NCBI RefSeq assembly: GCF_000614145.1 | Contig: NZ_BAKK01000018.1 | Coordinates: forward strand, 1 to 64,000 | Source: Bacteroides faecichinchillae JCM 17102 | Lineage (GTDB): Bacteria; Bacteroidota; Bacteroidia; Bacteroidales; Bacteroidaceae | Direction of reading: 5' to 3' | DNA length: 64,000 nucleotides | In this document: positions 38,308 through 49,567 of the stretch, piece by piece | Layout of the letters: each line of letters starts with the position of its first letter | Numbering within the stretch: position 1 is the first letter of the stretch | Translations under genes and position numbers: made by a program | Notes under the pieces: model-generated | The model's input: only the letters and a program-made list of their open reading frames with translations | Database searches by the model: none | Told to the model about the DNA's origin: nothing

Positions 38308-40218
38308 TTACCATAATGGATTCTGAACTAATTTTATATTCTTATTCAAGTCTTCTTGTTTCAAAGGCCATAAATAGTCACGTACAAAAAAACTACGAGT
38401 ATAAATCACACGCGGCACATAGAATAACTCCGGAGTCTCTTCTATGATACTTAATCCTCTCATTTGAGTATTAAAATATTGCTCACATTTCTTCCAGCGG
38501 CGCAGGTCATGCAAACGTTTTCCTTCAAACTGCATTTCAATCAATCGTTCACGATGAATGATCTCGCGCATTCCCTCTTTCGTGAGAGGTTTATTAGGAT
38601 TGACTGAATATTTGGCCCATGTATCCAGTAAAGTACCATCTTTATCCAATCCGGCCCGATGACGCACTAATTGAATATATTTATAAACCTCATCATTCGG
38701 TTTATTCAGACTCTCATTCAATGCTTCGCTGTATAACAAATAAATATCCGCCAAACGAATAATTGTATTTGGAAAGGCGTAAAGTACTTCAGCTGCTGTC
38801 GTATTCATGTTTTTGTAACTACATATTTTCTTTACAAAATATCCCGTAGCAGACGCCCTGTACGTCTCATGGCCGGCAATACCTCCTTTTTTTGCATTCA
38901 CTCCATACGCCTCTTCCGGACTTAAAACTTCCATATTAAACCACTTACCGCCATCAAAACCAATATTAGCATAAAAGCGGGGCTCACGATTCAAATGCAG
39001 TTTAGCCGTAGTGTAATTGGGAACAAAGAAAGCGGGACGATCAGAAGGAGTTGTTGTCAATTCATACAAATTGACTCCGGCAAAGGATTTGTCTTCTTCT
39101 ATAGGTACCCCATTTTCCGTATAATACTCTTCTATGATATTCAATGTTGGGCTATATTGACACAAATGATGCCATTCTCGATTTCCCATATCATAAGTAG
39201 TCAAACGTGGTTGTGCTGCTCCTTGTATCCATGTATCCGTTGCCCCTGGAGCAAATACTTGCTCACAGTTATAACGGGAAGTGACAATCTCACGCAAAGT
39301 CATTTCCAGTTCCGTTTCAGGAGTCAATTGAAATGCCACACGTTCATCAAATTTGAATAAATCGTGATTACCTTCCAACGATACGTCGATTGCCTTCTTA
39401 CATGCTTCTGCAGCAATTCTCCACTTGTCCTGACTATATGTCTGATTAAAAAAAGGCTGGTGGTCTCTCGGATCTAAGAAGTCAGCATAATCTGTATTGC
39501 CATTAAACAAAGGACTTGCAGCAGTAGTCAGTACCTTAGCTTTGATACAATGAGCAGCCGGAAGAGTAATACGTCCCATTTCGGTAGTTACAGATGATAT
39601 GTACATAGGAAGTCCTTGATCCATATCGATTGCCTTATCCAATAATTCTACAATATAATTGACCACATCATCTACTTTCTCACGATATTGAATCATTTCT
39701 TCCAATTCGGAATTGATGTCAATGTTCTCATCTAATAGAGGAATGGGACCATAATGTAAAAATAGCCAATACAAATAGAAAGCTTTTAACGTATAGACCT
39801 CCGCTTTCCATCTGTTTTTTTCCGTATAAGATAAATCCGGCACCCTGTCCACATTGGCTAAGAATACGTTACATTCATGCACGCCTCTGAATTTATTTGC
39901 GCCACTCCAATAGTTAAAGAGCGGATTACTGGAATTTTGCAATCCTCTCGCCCAACTCCAAGAATTCGTAAAGTCCCATCGGTCGTATTTCATCAAGTAA
40001 GGACAATAATCGTCAGCACATGAAATGGAAGCATTATTCCCCATATCATAGGTAGCTGGCAGAAAATTATAGCAAGTAGCCAGATATTTCCTTGCATTGA
40101 CCCGATTGTTAAATGCCATTTCAATAGTGGTTATATTATCTGGAATGACATCTAGGTAATTGCAAGATCCCAAAGAAATGCCCACTGCAAGTAAAGCGAT
40201 ATATACTATTTTTTTCAT
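38308..40218 (-). CDS. SusD-like starch-binding-family lipoprotein, 636 aa
   Basis: A lipoprotein signal ends at ISLGSC (Cys19), followed by the family start NYLDVIPDN. The TPR-like helices and the C-terminal SusD region (RLADIYLLYSEALNES, later RERLIEMQFEGKRLHDLRRW and YLWPLKQEDLNKN) are all present. SusD proteins form a lid over the SusC pore and deliver oligosaccharides. Length is within the longer half of the family. It starts 14 bp after the susC stop. Confidence 0.95.
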   Translation of the reverse strand: MKKIVYIALLAVGISLGSCNYLDVIPDNITTIEMAFNNRVNARKYLATCYNFLPATYDMGNNASISCADDYCPYLMKYDRWDFTNSWSWARGLQNSSNPLFNYWSGANKFRGVHECNVFLANVDRVPDLSYTEKNRWKAEVYTLKAFYLYWLFLHYGPIPLLDENIDINSELEEMIQYREKVDDVVNYIVELLDKAIDMDQGLPMYISSVTTEMGRITLPAAHCIKAKVLTTAASPLFNGNTDYADFLDPRDHQPFFNQTYSQDKWRIAAEACKKAIDVSLEGNHDLFKFDERVAFQLTPETELEMTLREIVTSRYNCEQVFAPGATDTWIQGAAQPRLTTYDMGNREWHHLCQYSPTLNIIEEYYTENGVPIEEDKSFAGVNLYELTTTPSDRPAFFVPNYTTAKLHLNREPRFYANIGFDGGKWFNMEVLSPEEAYGVNAKKGGIAGHETYRASATGYFVKKICSYKNMNTTAAEVLYAFPNTIIRLADIYLLYSEALNESLNKPNDEVYKYIQLVRHRAGLDKDGTLLDTWAKYSVNPNKPLTKEGMREIIHRERLIEMQFEGKRLHDLRRWKKCEQYFNTQMRGLSIIEETPELFYVPRVIYTRSFFVRDYLWPLKQEDLNKNIKLVQNPLW

Positions 40219-40232
40219 ACTTTTTTCTATTT

Positions 40233-43200
40233 TTAAAAACCTATATTCAAACCAATATTATACACAGCCTGGATAGGATAGTTAAACCCGTTTCCTCCCA
40301 TTTCAATATCCCATTCCTTAAACTTGCTGAATGTCAGCAGATTCAACCCGCTTGCATAAATACGTAAATTACTCATGTGTAATTTCTTAAGAATCTTGTC
40401 AGGAAACGTATATCCCATTTCCACTGATTTCAATCGGATATAGGAACCGTCTCTAATCCACCAGGTACTTGCCTGAATATTATTGTTTACGGTTTCTGTT
40501 GTTAATCGTGGCATTGCAGCATAACTGTTTCTGTTCGACTCCGACCAGTAATTATCCGCCCAACATTGCATTAAGCCATTAGGAGCGATACGACCGCCAA
40601 AACCGTCGAAAGAACTCGCATTAACGAATGGAGTATTACGCATGGCATCTACCCAGAACGAGCTTCGTCCAGAACCTTGGAAGAAACATGAAATATCAAA
40701 ATTCTTGTATCCTACCGACACTCCGAATCCATAGTTTATTTCCGGAACGGTCGGGTAACCGATCGGTACAATGTCATTGCCGTCAATAATATCGTCTCCA
40801 TTGATGTCACGATACTTAATATCACCGGGCATATAATCGCCATACATCTGTTTAGGCGAGTTGGCAATGTCCGCCTCATCGATAAACAGACGATCAGCTA
40901 TCAATCCTCTTTGTTGTCCGATAGGATATCCTGTAACAGTTTGCCACGGATAGTTCAAACGAGCCTCTTCTGCATAATCATAATTGCTGCGTGCAAAAGT
41001 AAAGTTACTGCGGAGGCTCATCCACCAATCTTTATTAAACGAGTGATTGGCATCCATCTGTATCTCAAATCCTCGTGAGGAAGCACGTCCCACATTGGCT
41101 GCCAACCTTGCGGCATATCCAAGTTCGGCAGGGATAGTAGGGCGCTCCTGATAAATCTTTTCGCGCTTTTCCTGGAAATAATCGACTTGGACTTCTAAGA
41201 AATCAAACAAGGTCGTCTCTATACCAATATCCAGTTTCTTGGCGACCTCCCAAGTGATGTTCGGATTTCCATAGCGGGTAATGGCGATCGTTTGTATGCC
41301 CTGTTGCCAATTGTCTCCAAATCGGATACCTGACTCTCCTGCGTTTAGGTTAACTTCCGAGATATAATAGAATCGGTCTCGTGGGTTACCTATCCTGTCG
41401 TTACCCACCAATCCGTAAGTAGCTTTCAGTTTCAACTTGTTCACATACTTGTTTTCATGCCAGAACGGCTCATTGCTGATTAAATAACCGATACCGGCAG
41501 AGGGGAAGAAACCGAACCTTTCCTTCTTTGCAAAACGCTCGGAACCATTGTATCCGAAGTTAAATTCGAACAGGTAACGGGAGTCGTATGCGTAAGTTGC
41601 ACGTCCGGACAAGCCGATATTGCGTGACGGAAGAGATTCTTGAATGCTGGGAGCGTTGCCAGAGACATATTCACGCATGGTGCCGACTAGCAATCCTCCT
41701 ACATCATGCTTCCCGAACCTACGGGCATAATTGAGAGCGCCCTCGAAATAATAGGTAGAGCTTACACTCGGAGCACTGCTTGAATAGTTCAGGTCTTCCC
41801 TTCCTGTTTCCGGATTCAACTGATTCAATGTATATCGGTTAGTATCCTTATCGTAATAACCTATGTTATAATAGAAAGGGGAGATCTCACGTACCAAGGA
41901 GAAACTGGAATATCGTGTAGCATTTGCTAATATGCGGAAATTCAGTCCTTCTGTAATGAAATCCAACTTCTGTGACAGTTCCATTTGAGCCGTCAGTGTC
42001 GTCTCATGTGAATTCCTGTATCCTCTAATCATGTCAGCATAAGGATTCAGATAGTTACCTTCACCGGCATTTCCGAAAAGGACGTGCTGCGTCAGTACGT
42101 TTGAGTCGTCGGGCGCAAAGGACTTCGGGAACATCACAGGTGAAGAGACACGCACTTTGCGGTACATCATATCTCCACCATCAATCGGACCATTGTAATC
42201 TTGGAAATTAGTATTGACACGAATATCGAACTGAGTGGTTTTGGTAAGATTCAGATTTACATTCGTTCTCAACTGGATATTTTTTATATTGATATTAGTG
42301 TTGTAGTTGTTTTTCGGATCTACTTTCAGCACACCATTGTCTTGGCTGAAATTGGCCGATACATAATAACGCGCCATCTTACCTCCACCCTTAAGACTCA
42401 CATTGACCCGTTGATTCATAACTGTTTTCTTGAACAGTTCGTCATACCAGTCTATTTCCGGATAAATATATGGATTCAACCCTTTTCCGGTATTGGCAAT
42501 CTTCTCGTCGCTGAAAGGACGAGGGGCCAACGGATTACGAGTGACCACCGCTTCATTATACATTTTCATGTATGTAATGGGGTCTGCCATCTCAATATTC
42601 CTTACAGGAGTGGAGATAGAATTTTCTAATCGGATACTTACCTCAGCAGGACCTTCTTTACCCTCTTTGGTTGTGACCAGAACCACCCCATTGGCACCAC
42701 GGGCACCATAAATGGCAGTTGCTGTGGCATCCTTCATGATAGAGAAGGAGCTACATCATCCACAGGAAGACGTGCCAATTCTTCTGTCGACGATTCTATA
42801 CCGTCTATCATGATCAAAGGAGAGGAAGAATATCCAAAGGTAGTTACACCGCGGATAAAAAAGTTCACGTTATCTTTTCCTGGCTCACCCGAAGATTGAT
42901 AAGCGATGACACCGGCCAAACGTCCAGACAATCCTTGTGTTAAGTTACTGGAAGGAACTTTGAGTTCTGCTGGTTTTATGGTTGTCACCGAAGCGATCAC
43001 ACTTTCCTTCTTCTGTTTGGCAAATCCCACTACCGTAACTTCATCCAGTTCGTCTGTCTTCGGTTGTAGATTTACAGTGATTTTCTTTTGTGTCCCAACT
43101 GTGATTTTTTGTGTTTGGTAACCCAAGTAGGAGAAAATGAGTATATCAGCATTTCCTACTTTAATAGAGAAAGAACCGTCAACGTCCGTAACGACACCTC

Positions 43201-43372
43201 TAGATGATTTGTCGACTAGGACTGTAACTCCGGGAAGTCCTTCTCCTTGTTCGTCATAGACGATACCTGCCACCTCCCTTGTCGTTTGTGCTGTGATAGC
43301 TGTCATCTGGAAAGAAAGGACGATGAGTGCTAACCATACCTTTAATAAATGACTGATAATTTCTTTTTTCAT
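40233..43372 (-). pseudogene. SusC-like TonB-dependent outer-membrane transporter, single-base frameshift
   Basis: A signal peptide (to AITAQ) precedes a carboxypeptidase-regulatory-like domain (about 30-110) and the plug (SNLTQGLSGRLAGVIAYQSS, then FFIRGVTTFG and PLIMIDGI). The first frame stops just before the SusC hallmark; the next frame supplies MKDATATAIYGARGANGVVL and the whole beta-barrel, ending YPIQAVYNIGLNIGF. One missing base at about 42749 explains the split (VASFSIMKDATA when restored) and gives 1046 residues. SusC imports oligosaccharides with SusD. The intact barrel suggests the gene works and the break is a sequence error. Confidence 0.9.
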
Positions 43373-43413
43373 GTGTTTTCAAGTTAGATAAATGAAAGAA
43401 TGATTATATAATG

Positions 43414-43421
43414 CAAAAGTA
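43414..43421 (-). promoter_or_regulatory. -7 promoter element (TACTTTTG) of the susC operon
   Basis: This is an exact TAnnTTTG match on the minus strand, 42 bp upstream of the susC ATG. No TTTG box stands at the usual distance, as expected for a promoter needing an activator such as the divergent AraC protein. Confidence 0.6.
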
Positions 43422-43606
43422 GCTGGGAATTGCTTTGGAAATTTTCGATATTGATATATAATTTTTCATTTTTGATAAATTAGAATGGTTGTATCTGGAT
43501 TTACTTTGTTAATTGTCCTCCATTTGTTCTCGTATATCGAAAAAATGCTTTAATTTGTCTTCATATTAATCAGTTAACGAGTTATCTTATATTTATCGAA
43601 ACTAGC

Positions 43607-44506
43607 ATGAACACAATTGAAAATCGTAATATTAAGTACTTTAGCATAAGTAATAATGATGAAGCATGGGGGATTGTAGTGACTACTGTAGGTTCTCAAT
43701 TGATTCCGAAACATAGTTCTTATCCTCGTTCCCAGCATCCGAAGTCCCATATTTTTAATCCGAAGAATGGAAGGGTATTGAAAGAATATCAACTTATTTA
43801 TATTTCCAAAGGTGGAGGATATTTTGAATCACAATCCTGTAAGAGACAACGTATTGAAGCGGGAACTATGATTCTACTTTTTCCGAACGAATGGCATACT
43901 TATGAACCGGATATTGATACGGGGTGGTATGAGTATTGGGTAGGATTCAAGGGAGTTCATATCGATAACCGTGTGGCGAATGGATTCTTCTCACCGAAGT
44001 GTCCTCTCTATCATATAGGCTTTAGTTCATCTATTATTGGGCTGTATGAGGACATTGTGAATTATACTTTGGAAGAGAAAGCGGGATATCAGCAGATTAT
44101 TTCAAGTATTGTACTCTATATTTTAGGTTCTGTCTATTATAAAAAAAGGAATGAGACTTTCAACGATTCCTTTGCCGTCAATAAAATCAATGAAGCCCGT
44201 ACGATTATGAAACAGGAAATTGAGAATAATATTTCTCCTGAAGGTATTGCGGAAAGGCTTGGAGTGAGTTATTCCTGGTTCCGGAAAATGTTTAAGCAAT
44301 ATGTAGATGTATCGCCTGCACAATATCAGGCTAATTTGAGATATTTAAGATCGAAGGAGTTATTGGATACGACGGATATGAGTATCATGGATATTGCTTT
44401 TAAACTCAACTTCGAAAATGTGGGACAGTTTTCTACTTTTTTCCGTAAGAAGGAAGGAATCCCTCCTTACCAGTACCGTAAGGAGGGACATCATATTAGG
44501 AAATAA
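43607..44506 (+). CDS. AraC family transcriptional regulator with cupin sensor, 299 aa
   Basis: The N-terminal 160 residues form an AraC-type cupin (ISKGGGYFESQSCKRQRIEAG, then LLFPNEWHTYEPD). The C-terminal HTH pair is at about 200-295 (NNISPEGIAERLGVSYSWFRKMFKQ, then MSIMDIAFKLNFENVGQFS). The protein lacks a signal peptide, so it is cytoplasmic and should sense an imported sugar. Its divergent position from susC makes it the likely local activator. No hybrid two-component sensor or sigma/anti-sigma pair is present in this locus. Confidence 0.9.
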   Translation: MNTIENRNIKYFSISNNDEAWGIVVTTVGSQLIPKHSSYPRSQHPKSHIFNPKNGRVLKEYQLIYISKGGGYFESQSCKRQRIEAGTMILLFPNEWHTYEPDIDTGWYEYWVGFKGVHIDNRVANGFFSPKCPLYHIGFSSSIIGLYEDIVNYTLEEKAGYQQIISSIVLYILGSVYYKKRNETFNDSFAVNKINEARTIMKQEIENNISPEGIAERLGVSYSWFRKMFKQYVDVSPAQYQANLRYLRSKELLDTTDMSIMDIAFKLNFENVGQFSTFFRKKEGIPPYQYRKEGHHIRK

Positions 44507-45917
44507 CAGTGACGGGAATATTCAGCATAAATGCATATTTCTTGAGAATATCGGCTACGTGGCCTACACCAATGGAACAATGATGTGATGGTCCTGCCTT
44601 GCTCCACCTTTCGATAAACTCTTTGGCGGATATCGGGAACTTGTACCTGCTATTGAGATTGCCGATATTCAGTATAGGTCCCGGAACGGATTCTCCTTCA
44701 GCAATCAGGAAAGATAATCCACCTTTTCCTTCGACAACGGATAATAAAGTCACCGGACCTTGTTTGACAGACATTTGGATAGATAATCCTTTGCCCGGTT
44801 TTCCATGATATACGGGGAGTGGAACGAGTTTCACCCGATCTTCTGAAATAATAAAGTGTGCCGGTCCGTCGTGACCTAGCATAACGATATCATCATTGTA
44901 GTCCAAGGCATAAAACTCAGAGAAACATCCGCCGATGCCGAGAAGCGACATGATTTTCATGGCTTGTGCGTTCTTTACTTCATATTCGCCTGCTATGGGA
45001 ATATTCTTTCCGGTGAGAATGGTGTTTCCGGCAATGATAGAGGTAATGATATTCTCATATTCATTACCATTCATGCCCGAATAGTAATAGGCCATCGAAC
45101 CGAGCTTATGTTTAGCAACCAGCTTGTCAAGTGCTACGGATGTGTGTGCTGCTCTTTCAATTTCATCTGCTGTGCAGGTTTCGTCGATCGTGAATATCCT
45201 GCTAAACTCTTCTTTCTTCGATTCGATTTCTGCCTGAGTTACACTCTGTCTTAGTGCTGCCAGTTCACACATTTCCAATATTTCGATATGCGTGCCGAAT
45301 ACAGTACTTTGTAGTGCCAGATCGGAGTATACGTCGACCATTCCTCCGTAATAATTACCGAGTACCCCCATACGGTTTTTTCGCATCCCTTGTGATACTT
45401 CTGCTGCTTTAATCCATTGGGAGATTTCCGTCCAAGTTTCTTGGTCGTCCAGATATCCGGATACGATCTCATATCGGATTGAGGTACGATTGAATACTGA
45501 GCAGAATTCGGGAATGGAACAAGCCTGACAGTTTGCCAGCCATTCTCCGGTCATACTACCTCTGTCGCCCATGCTGTTTAGTTTGTCGTATTCGATGGCA
45601 GGCAGAGGTTGCATGTTCAACAGGATAACTGGTATATTCAGCCGATTGGCTATCGGAATAATGGTAGATGAAAGAGCATAGGTCGAAATGAAAATGAATA
45701 GAATTTCGACATCTTCGCTCTTCATTAGGGAGGTTACCCGATCTGCCTTTTCAGAGTCATCGACCATTCCTGCATCGATGACTGTCACATTGCCGAGCGA
45801 CTGCATTTTATTCTTTATTTTGTTCTGATAACCTATCAGACGGTCTAATAGTCCTTCAAATTGTTCCCAGTATGTATTGAGGCCGACTCCCATCAAGCCG
45901 ATTTTTACATTCTCCAT
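44496..45917 (-). CDS. L-fucose/L-arabinose isomerase-family protein, 473 aa
   Basis: The ATG at 45917 (MENVKIGLMGVGLNTYWEQF) is preferred over 45971, whose first 18 residues are non-conserved looking. The N-terminal Rossmann-like domain (residues 1-165) and a C-terminal domain with the likely metal-binding segment (LGIGGCFSEFYALDYNDDIVM, GHDGPAHF) match the L-fucose/L-arabinose isomerase superfamily. Such enzymes convert aldoses to ketoses with Mn2+. The substrate is uncertain. There is no signal peptide, so it is cytoplasmic. It overlaps the araC-type gene's 3' end by 11 bp and lies 34 bp downstream of the GH106-like gene. Confidence 0.8.
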   Translation of the reverse strand: MENVKIGLMGVGLNTYWEQFEGLLDRLIGYQNKIKNKMQSLGNVTVIDAGMVDDSEKADRVTSLMKSEDVEILFIFISTYALSSTIIPIANRLNIPVILLNMQPLPAIEYDKLNSMGDRGSMTGEWLANCQACSIPEFCSVFNRTSIRYEIVSGYLDDQETWTEISQWIKAAEVSQGMRKNRMGVLGNYYGGMVDVYSDLALQSTVFGTHIEILEMCELAALRQSVTQAEIESKKEEFSRIFTIDETCTADEIERAAHTSVALDKLVAKHKLGSMAYYYSGMNGNEYENIITSIIAGNTILTGKNIPIAGEYEVKNAQAMKIMSLLGIGGCFSEFYALDYNDDIVMLGHDGPAHFIISEDRVKLVPLPVYHGKPGKGLSIQMSVKQGPVTLLSVVEGKGGLSFLIAEGESVPGPILNIGNLNSRYKFPISAKEFIERWSKAGPSHHCSIGVGHVADILKKYAFMLNIPVTVIS

Positions 45918-45951
45918 GATATTGTTTTTTTGTATTTGAATAATCTGTCTT

Positions 45952-48900
45952 TTATTTTGAGGTGATAACATCGAAATCTTCCATTAATCCGTAATTCATG
46001 AAGTAATATTCATTTCCCGGTGCTTGCTTCTGTACTCCGTTCCAATGCCAGGGGCCGGTAATGCTGATTTCAGTTGTATAGTGAGGTCCCATCAGGTTTC
46101 TCAGGCTACCAATTACTCTGACTTCAATCTTATTATCCCTTTCTTTACATACGGGGTAAGGTCAAAATTGTAAGGCTTATAAGCGATGATACCTGCTTTT
46201 TGCTCATTTACGTACACTTCGGCAAGTGTTCCGTTCCACTTGTTCAGTTGGATTGCGTAACGGTCCGAAAGGTTGTCGATATGATATATTTTACTATAGC
46301 CCATATCCCATGAATAATAAGGTTGTCCCTGTTCTTTCCAGCTTCCTGTCTTAAAGGTCTTGATAGGTTCTCGGATTACCCAACCTATTGGTGCAGATTC
46401 CAATGAGAAATCTCCTAAAACGTAGACTGGAGCAATCTCGGCATAAATACTCATCGGTTTCACGCTCAACTCAATGGTGTTTACTCCTGTTTTGGCAACA
46501 TCTCCGATATTGTAGACTCCAAAACGGCTATCCAGCCAATACTCTCCGTTAAGTGCTGACAGTGCTTTTCCATTTACTTTTACTTTCCAGATATCCGGTT
46601 GTTCGGCAACAAGTCTCATCTTGCTCTTATCTATATTGCCTGCAACGATGAAATTATAGAGTACTTTGATATCACCTGTGCGGAAAGTATCCTTCTCAAC
46701 AATTTTTTGTTTGTACTGAATGGCGGAGTTCCAGGGATCATTCATGCCATAATGTTGATACAACTTGTTACAAGCTTCTACCGTATAGAGATGCCTTTCC
46801 GCTTTTCCATCTATAATCAGATCACAGAAGTCAATACTCAGTGCGTTATCTTTCAGTCTTTTCACTTCTAGCGGCGTAACGGATTCTATTACTTGCCCAT
46901 TGGCAATCTCCGGTTTCACCTTATATGTATTAGTACTTGATGGTGAACTGAATAAGACCAAACTACCGGCGGGTGGAAGATTGAATTCTGTTTCTACATG
47001 ATTACCATTCGCTTTGCATGGGTATGCGTAGATTGTACCGGACATGGCATCAAGTTCCATCAACGTTTTTCCTTTGATGGAAATACGTCCTGTAGCAGAT
47101 TCAGTTAATGAAGAGTTGACCAGGAATACCAATTCGCCATCTTTGTAAGTTCTTCTGTGATGATAGAGATGATTGCCCGTCACTTGTTTAAAACTGATTT
47201 CGGGACTTGCGAATACCGTCTGAATCAGTGGTTCGGATAGTTCACTGTACGTTTTGATCTGCCCCGCATTGTCTTTCATGAATTGAGCCAATTCAGCGCT
47301 TTCTTTACCATCAATAAAGGTAGGTGTTGAGAAAAGGATCAGTTCGCCTCCGGATTTTACAAATTTCTTCAGCAATTGAAATGTCTTTGAGTTCAAGTTC
47401 TCGGTAATTGGAGGAAGAACGACTTTTTTGTATCCTCTCTTGCCTACAACAAATTGATCTTTCTTTACACTCCCTTGGTCTTTGATGATATTCTCAGAAC
47501 CTAAATCGTATTCTACTTGGCTTTTCTCCAGTTTGGTGATAAAGTTCTGGAATGCGATACCGATATCCATCGTTCTGACCTGTCCTTTTACATAAGAGTA
47601 AGTCAGCCAGGCGGTGGTAGTCGGTTCTATAATCAATATGTCGTTGAGTTGATCGCCTTGGCTCAGGATCAGAGACAAACGTGCGAAATAATCATTCTGT
47701 GTCTTATAGCTCGACCACCAGGGAGAGACAGAAGTAAAGACAGGCGGGTAGTCGTATTTACGTGCTCCTACGATCGTCATATGTGACAGATGCTGATTCA
47801 TGAAGTTCACTCCCAGTACATATTCCCAGTCACCCAGTCTTTTGAAATCTTCAAAAGTCTCATTCCAGCCGCCACCGCCATACGTTTCGCTGAGCGTTCG
47901 GGTATATCCCATCTGATTGGCAACACTACTCAATTCTTTGACTGATCTTATATTTCCAAATTGAGCCATCGGATGTCCTTCGTTATATTGGTTGAACAAC
48001 ATGTCAATTGCAGGCATCTGATGCCAGGCATACATAGCCATATTGTCTCCGCCATGAGACATGTCCGGCCATCCGTGCTCCCAGTAATGACCTGTCCATT
48101 TCATGTTCTTCTTCTCGCAATAGGCGTGATAGGGTTTCGCCCATCGGTCAATAAAAAGTTGAGTAAGAGTTTCTGTGTAGTTGTGGCGGACTTGCTGCCA
48201 GTTATCTGTTGTTTCTACTAATAAGGGAAGTACTGATTTTAAATCATACCCCCAACGCTTTTGGAATACGTCGAATAGGTCGGGAGTCCAGCGTATGCCA
48301 CCCGGACTTGAAATGTTAGGTTCGTCGGTGAAAACACCTTTAATAACAGTACCGAGTTCTTTTCCGAAAGTCTTTTCATATCCTGTCATTGTGATGTCTA
48401 AGAACTTCTCTGTCACACCGGGTTGTAGCAAATCGACGTATGAATAACCGCCATGCCAGTCAGAATGGCCATAGTAGGTCTTCTTATACAAATAGTATTC
48501 CCCTTTGGTGTTCTTATAACCGTCTAGGGAAGCTGTGATGTCTTTAAAAGTACTTCCTTCTTTTTTCAGGCATAAAAAGTAATCTTTCGCATTATCAGGT
48601 AGAGTCTCGACCTTTGTATAGTCCAGCCCTTGTCCCTGATTATACGATTCGGGCATTTGTTCGTTCACATGCCCTCCGGCAAATCCGCTTGGATATGAGT
48701 TCTCATCGTAGATCCAGATATCCATTCCCAGTTTTTTCCCAGCTTCTACGCTGTATTTATACAATTTGAACCAGTCATCAGAGAGGTATTCGGTGATCAG
48801 TCCTGGACGCGGATGTACAAAAGCTCCGCCAAATCCCTGTGATTTAAGTTCCCTCAGCATACGGTCAATATCCGCATTGGTTACTTTCGTGTTCCACACC

Positions 48901-49067
48901 CATAGCGGAGCGGAACGGAACTCTTTTGATGGATTTTTAAAAGCTGCTTTCAGCTTTTCGAATTGTCTCTCTCTGGGTTGTTCAGAGGAAGCCTTTCCTA
49001 CGCAGCAACACAGGGCTGCAATAGCGAAAACAAGTACTTTACGAAAAGATTGTAGATTCGTTTTCAT
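45952..49067 (-). pseudogene. GH106-like exported glycoside hydrolase, single-base frameshift near C-terminus
   Basis: A signal peptide ends around CCCVGKASS. The TIM barrel begins with PLWVWNTKVTNADIDRML, GFGGAFVHPRPGL, LGMDIWIYDENSYPSGFAGG, features shared with the alpha-L-rhamnosidase GH106 group and its relatives. The first frame ends at 46113. From a GGG at about 46137-46139 the other frame continues DNKIEVRVIGSLRNLMGPHY to the TAA at 45952, the missing end of a galactose-binding-like domain. One restored G gives 1038 residues. Substrate is inferred only: a rhamnose-, fucose- or galacturonic-type sugar. Confidence 0.72.
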
Positions 49068-49296
49068 ATTTTGCAATGTATTTTATGGTAACGTATTCTG
49101 AAACCGAAGTTAATAGTGTGAATTTACAAAGACAAAAGTAACGGGTTATAAAAAATAATTATTGCTAATAATGATATAATTCTTATCAAAAATGATATTC
49201 GTATTGACATATTCCCGTTAATCCTTCGTTTCTCAGGTATTAGTGTGAATGTGTTAAATATTAATAGAGTAGTCAATTGCATCCTAAGGAATGAAA

Positions 49297-49474
49297 TCAA
49301 AAGGAAGTATAACCGATCTTTATCCAATATAATATATCATTAAAGATAAAGCGAAGAGAATGTTTACGCTTGCGTTCTTTGTCATCTAAAAGATTTTCTA
49401 TAACTTGCCACTGTTTATCAGTCAGGTCGGTACCGTATCCCGTTTTATTACGCTTTAAATATGATTTGGTTATT
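49297..49474 (-). mobile_element. IS5-family transposase remnant
   Basis: The minus-strand frame reads GYGTDLTDKQWQVIENLLDD then KERKRKHSLRFIFNDILYWI before a stop. This is the N-terminal DUF4096-type segment of IS5-family transposases. No start codon, no rest of the gene and no inverted repeats are visible. It sits in the 500-bp gap between the GH106-like and GH2 genes. Confidence 0.7.
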
Positions 49475-49567
49475 ATACTTGAAGATACAAAATTGAGAAA
49501 AAATTACTACCTGATACACTTTTAGATAACTCAAAACAGTTTCTAAATTTTAATACCTGAATATATT

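Noticed and set aside
42700-42800. Programmed frameshifting in susC
   Set aside because: No slippery heptamer or pseudoknot is evident, and unrelated genes in the window show the same single-base loss.
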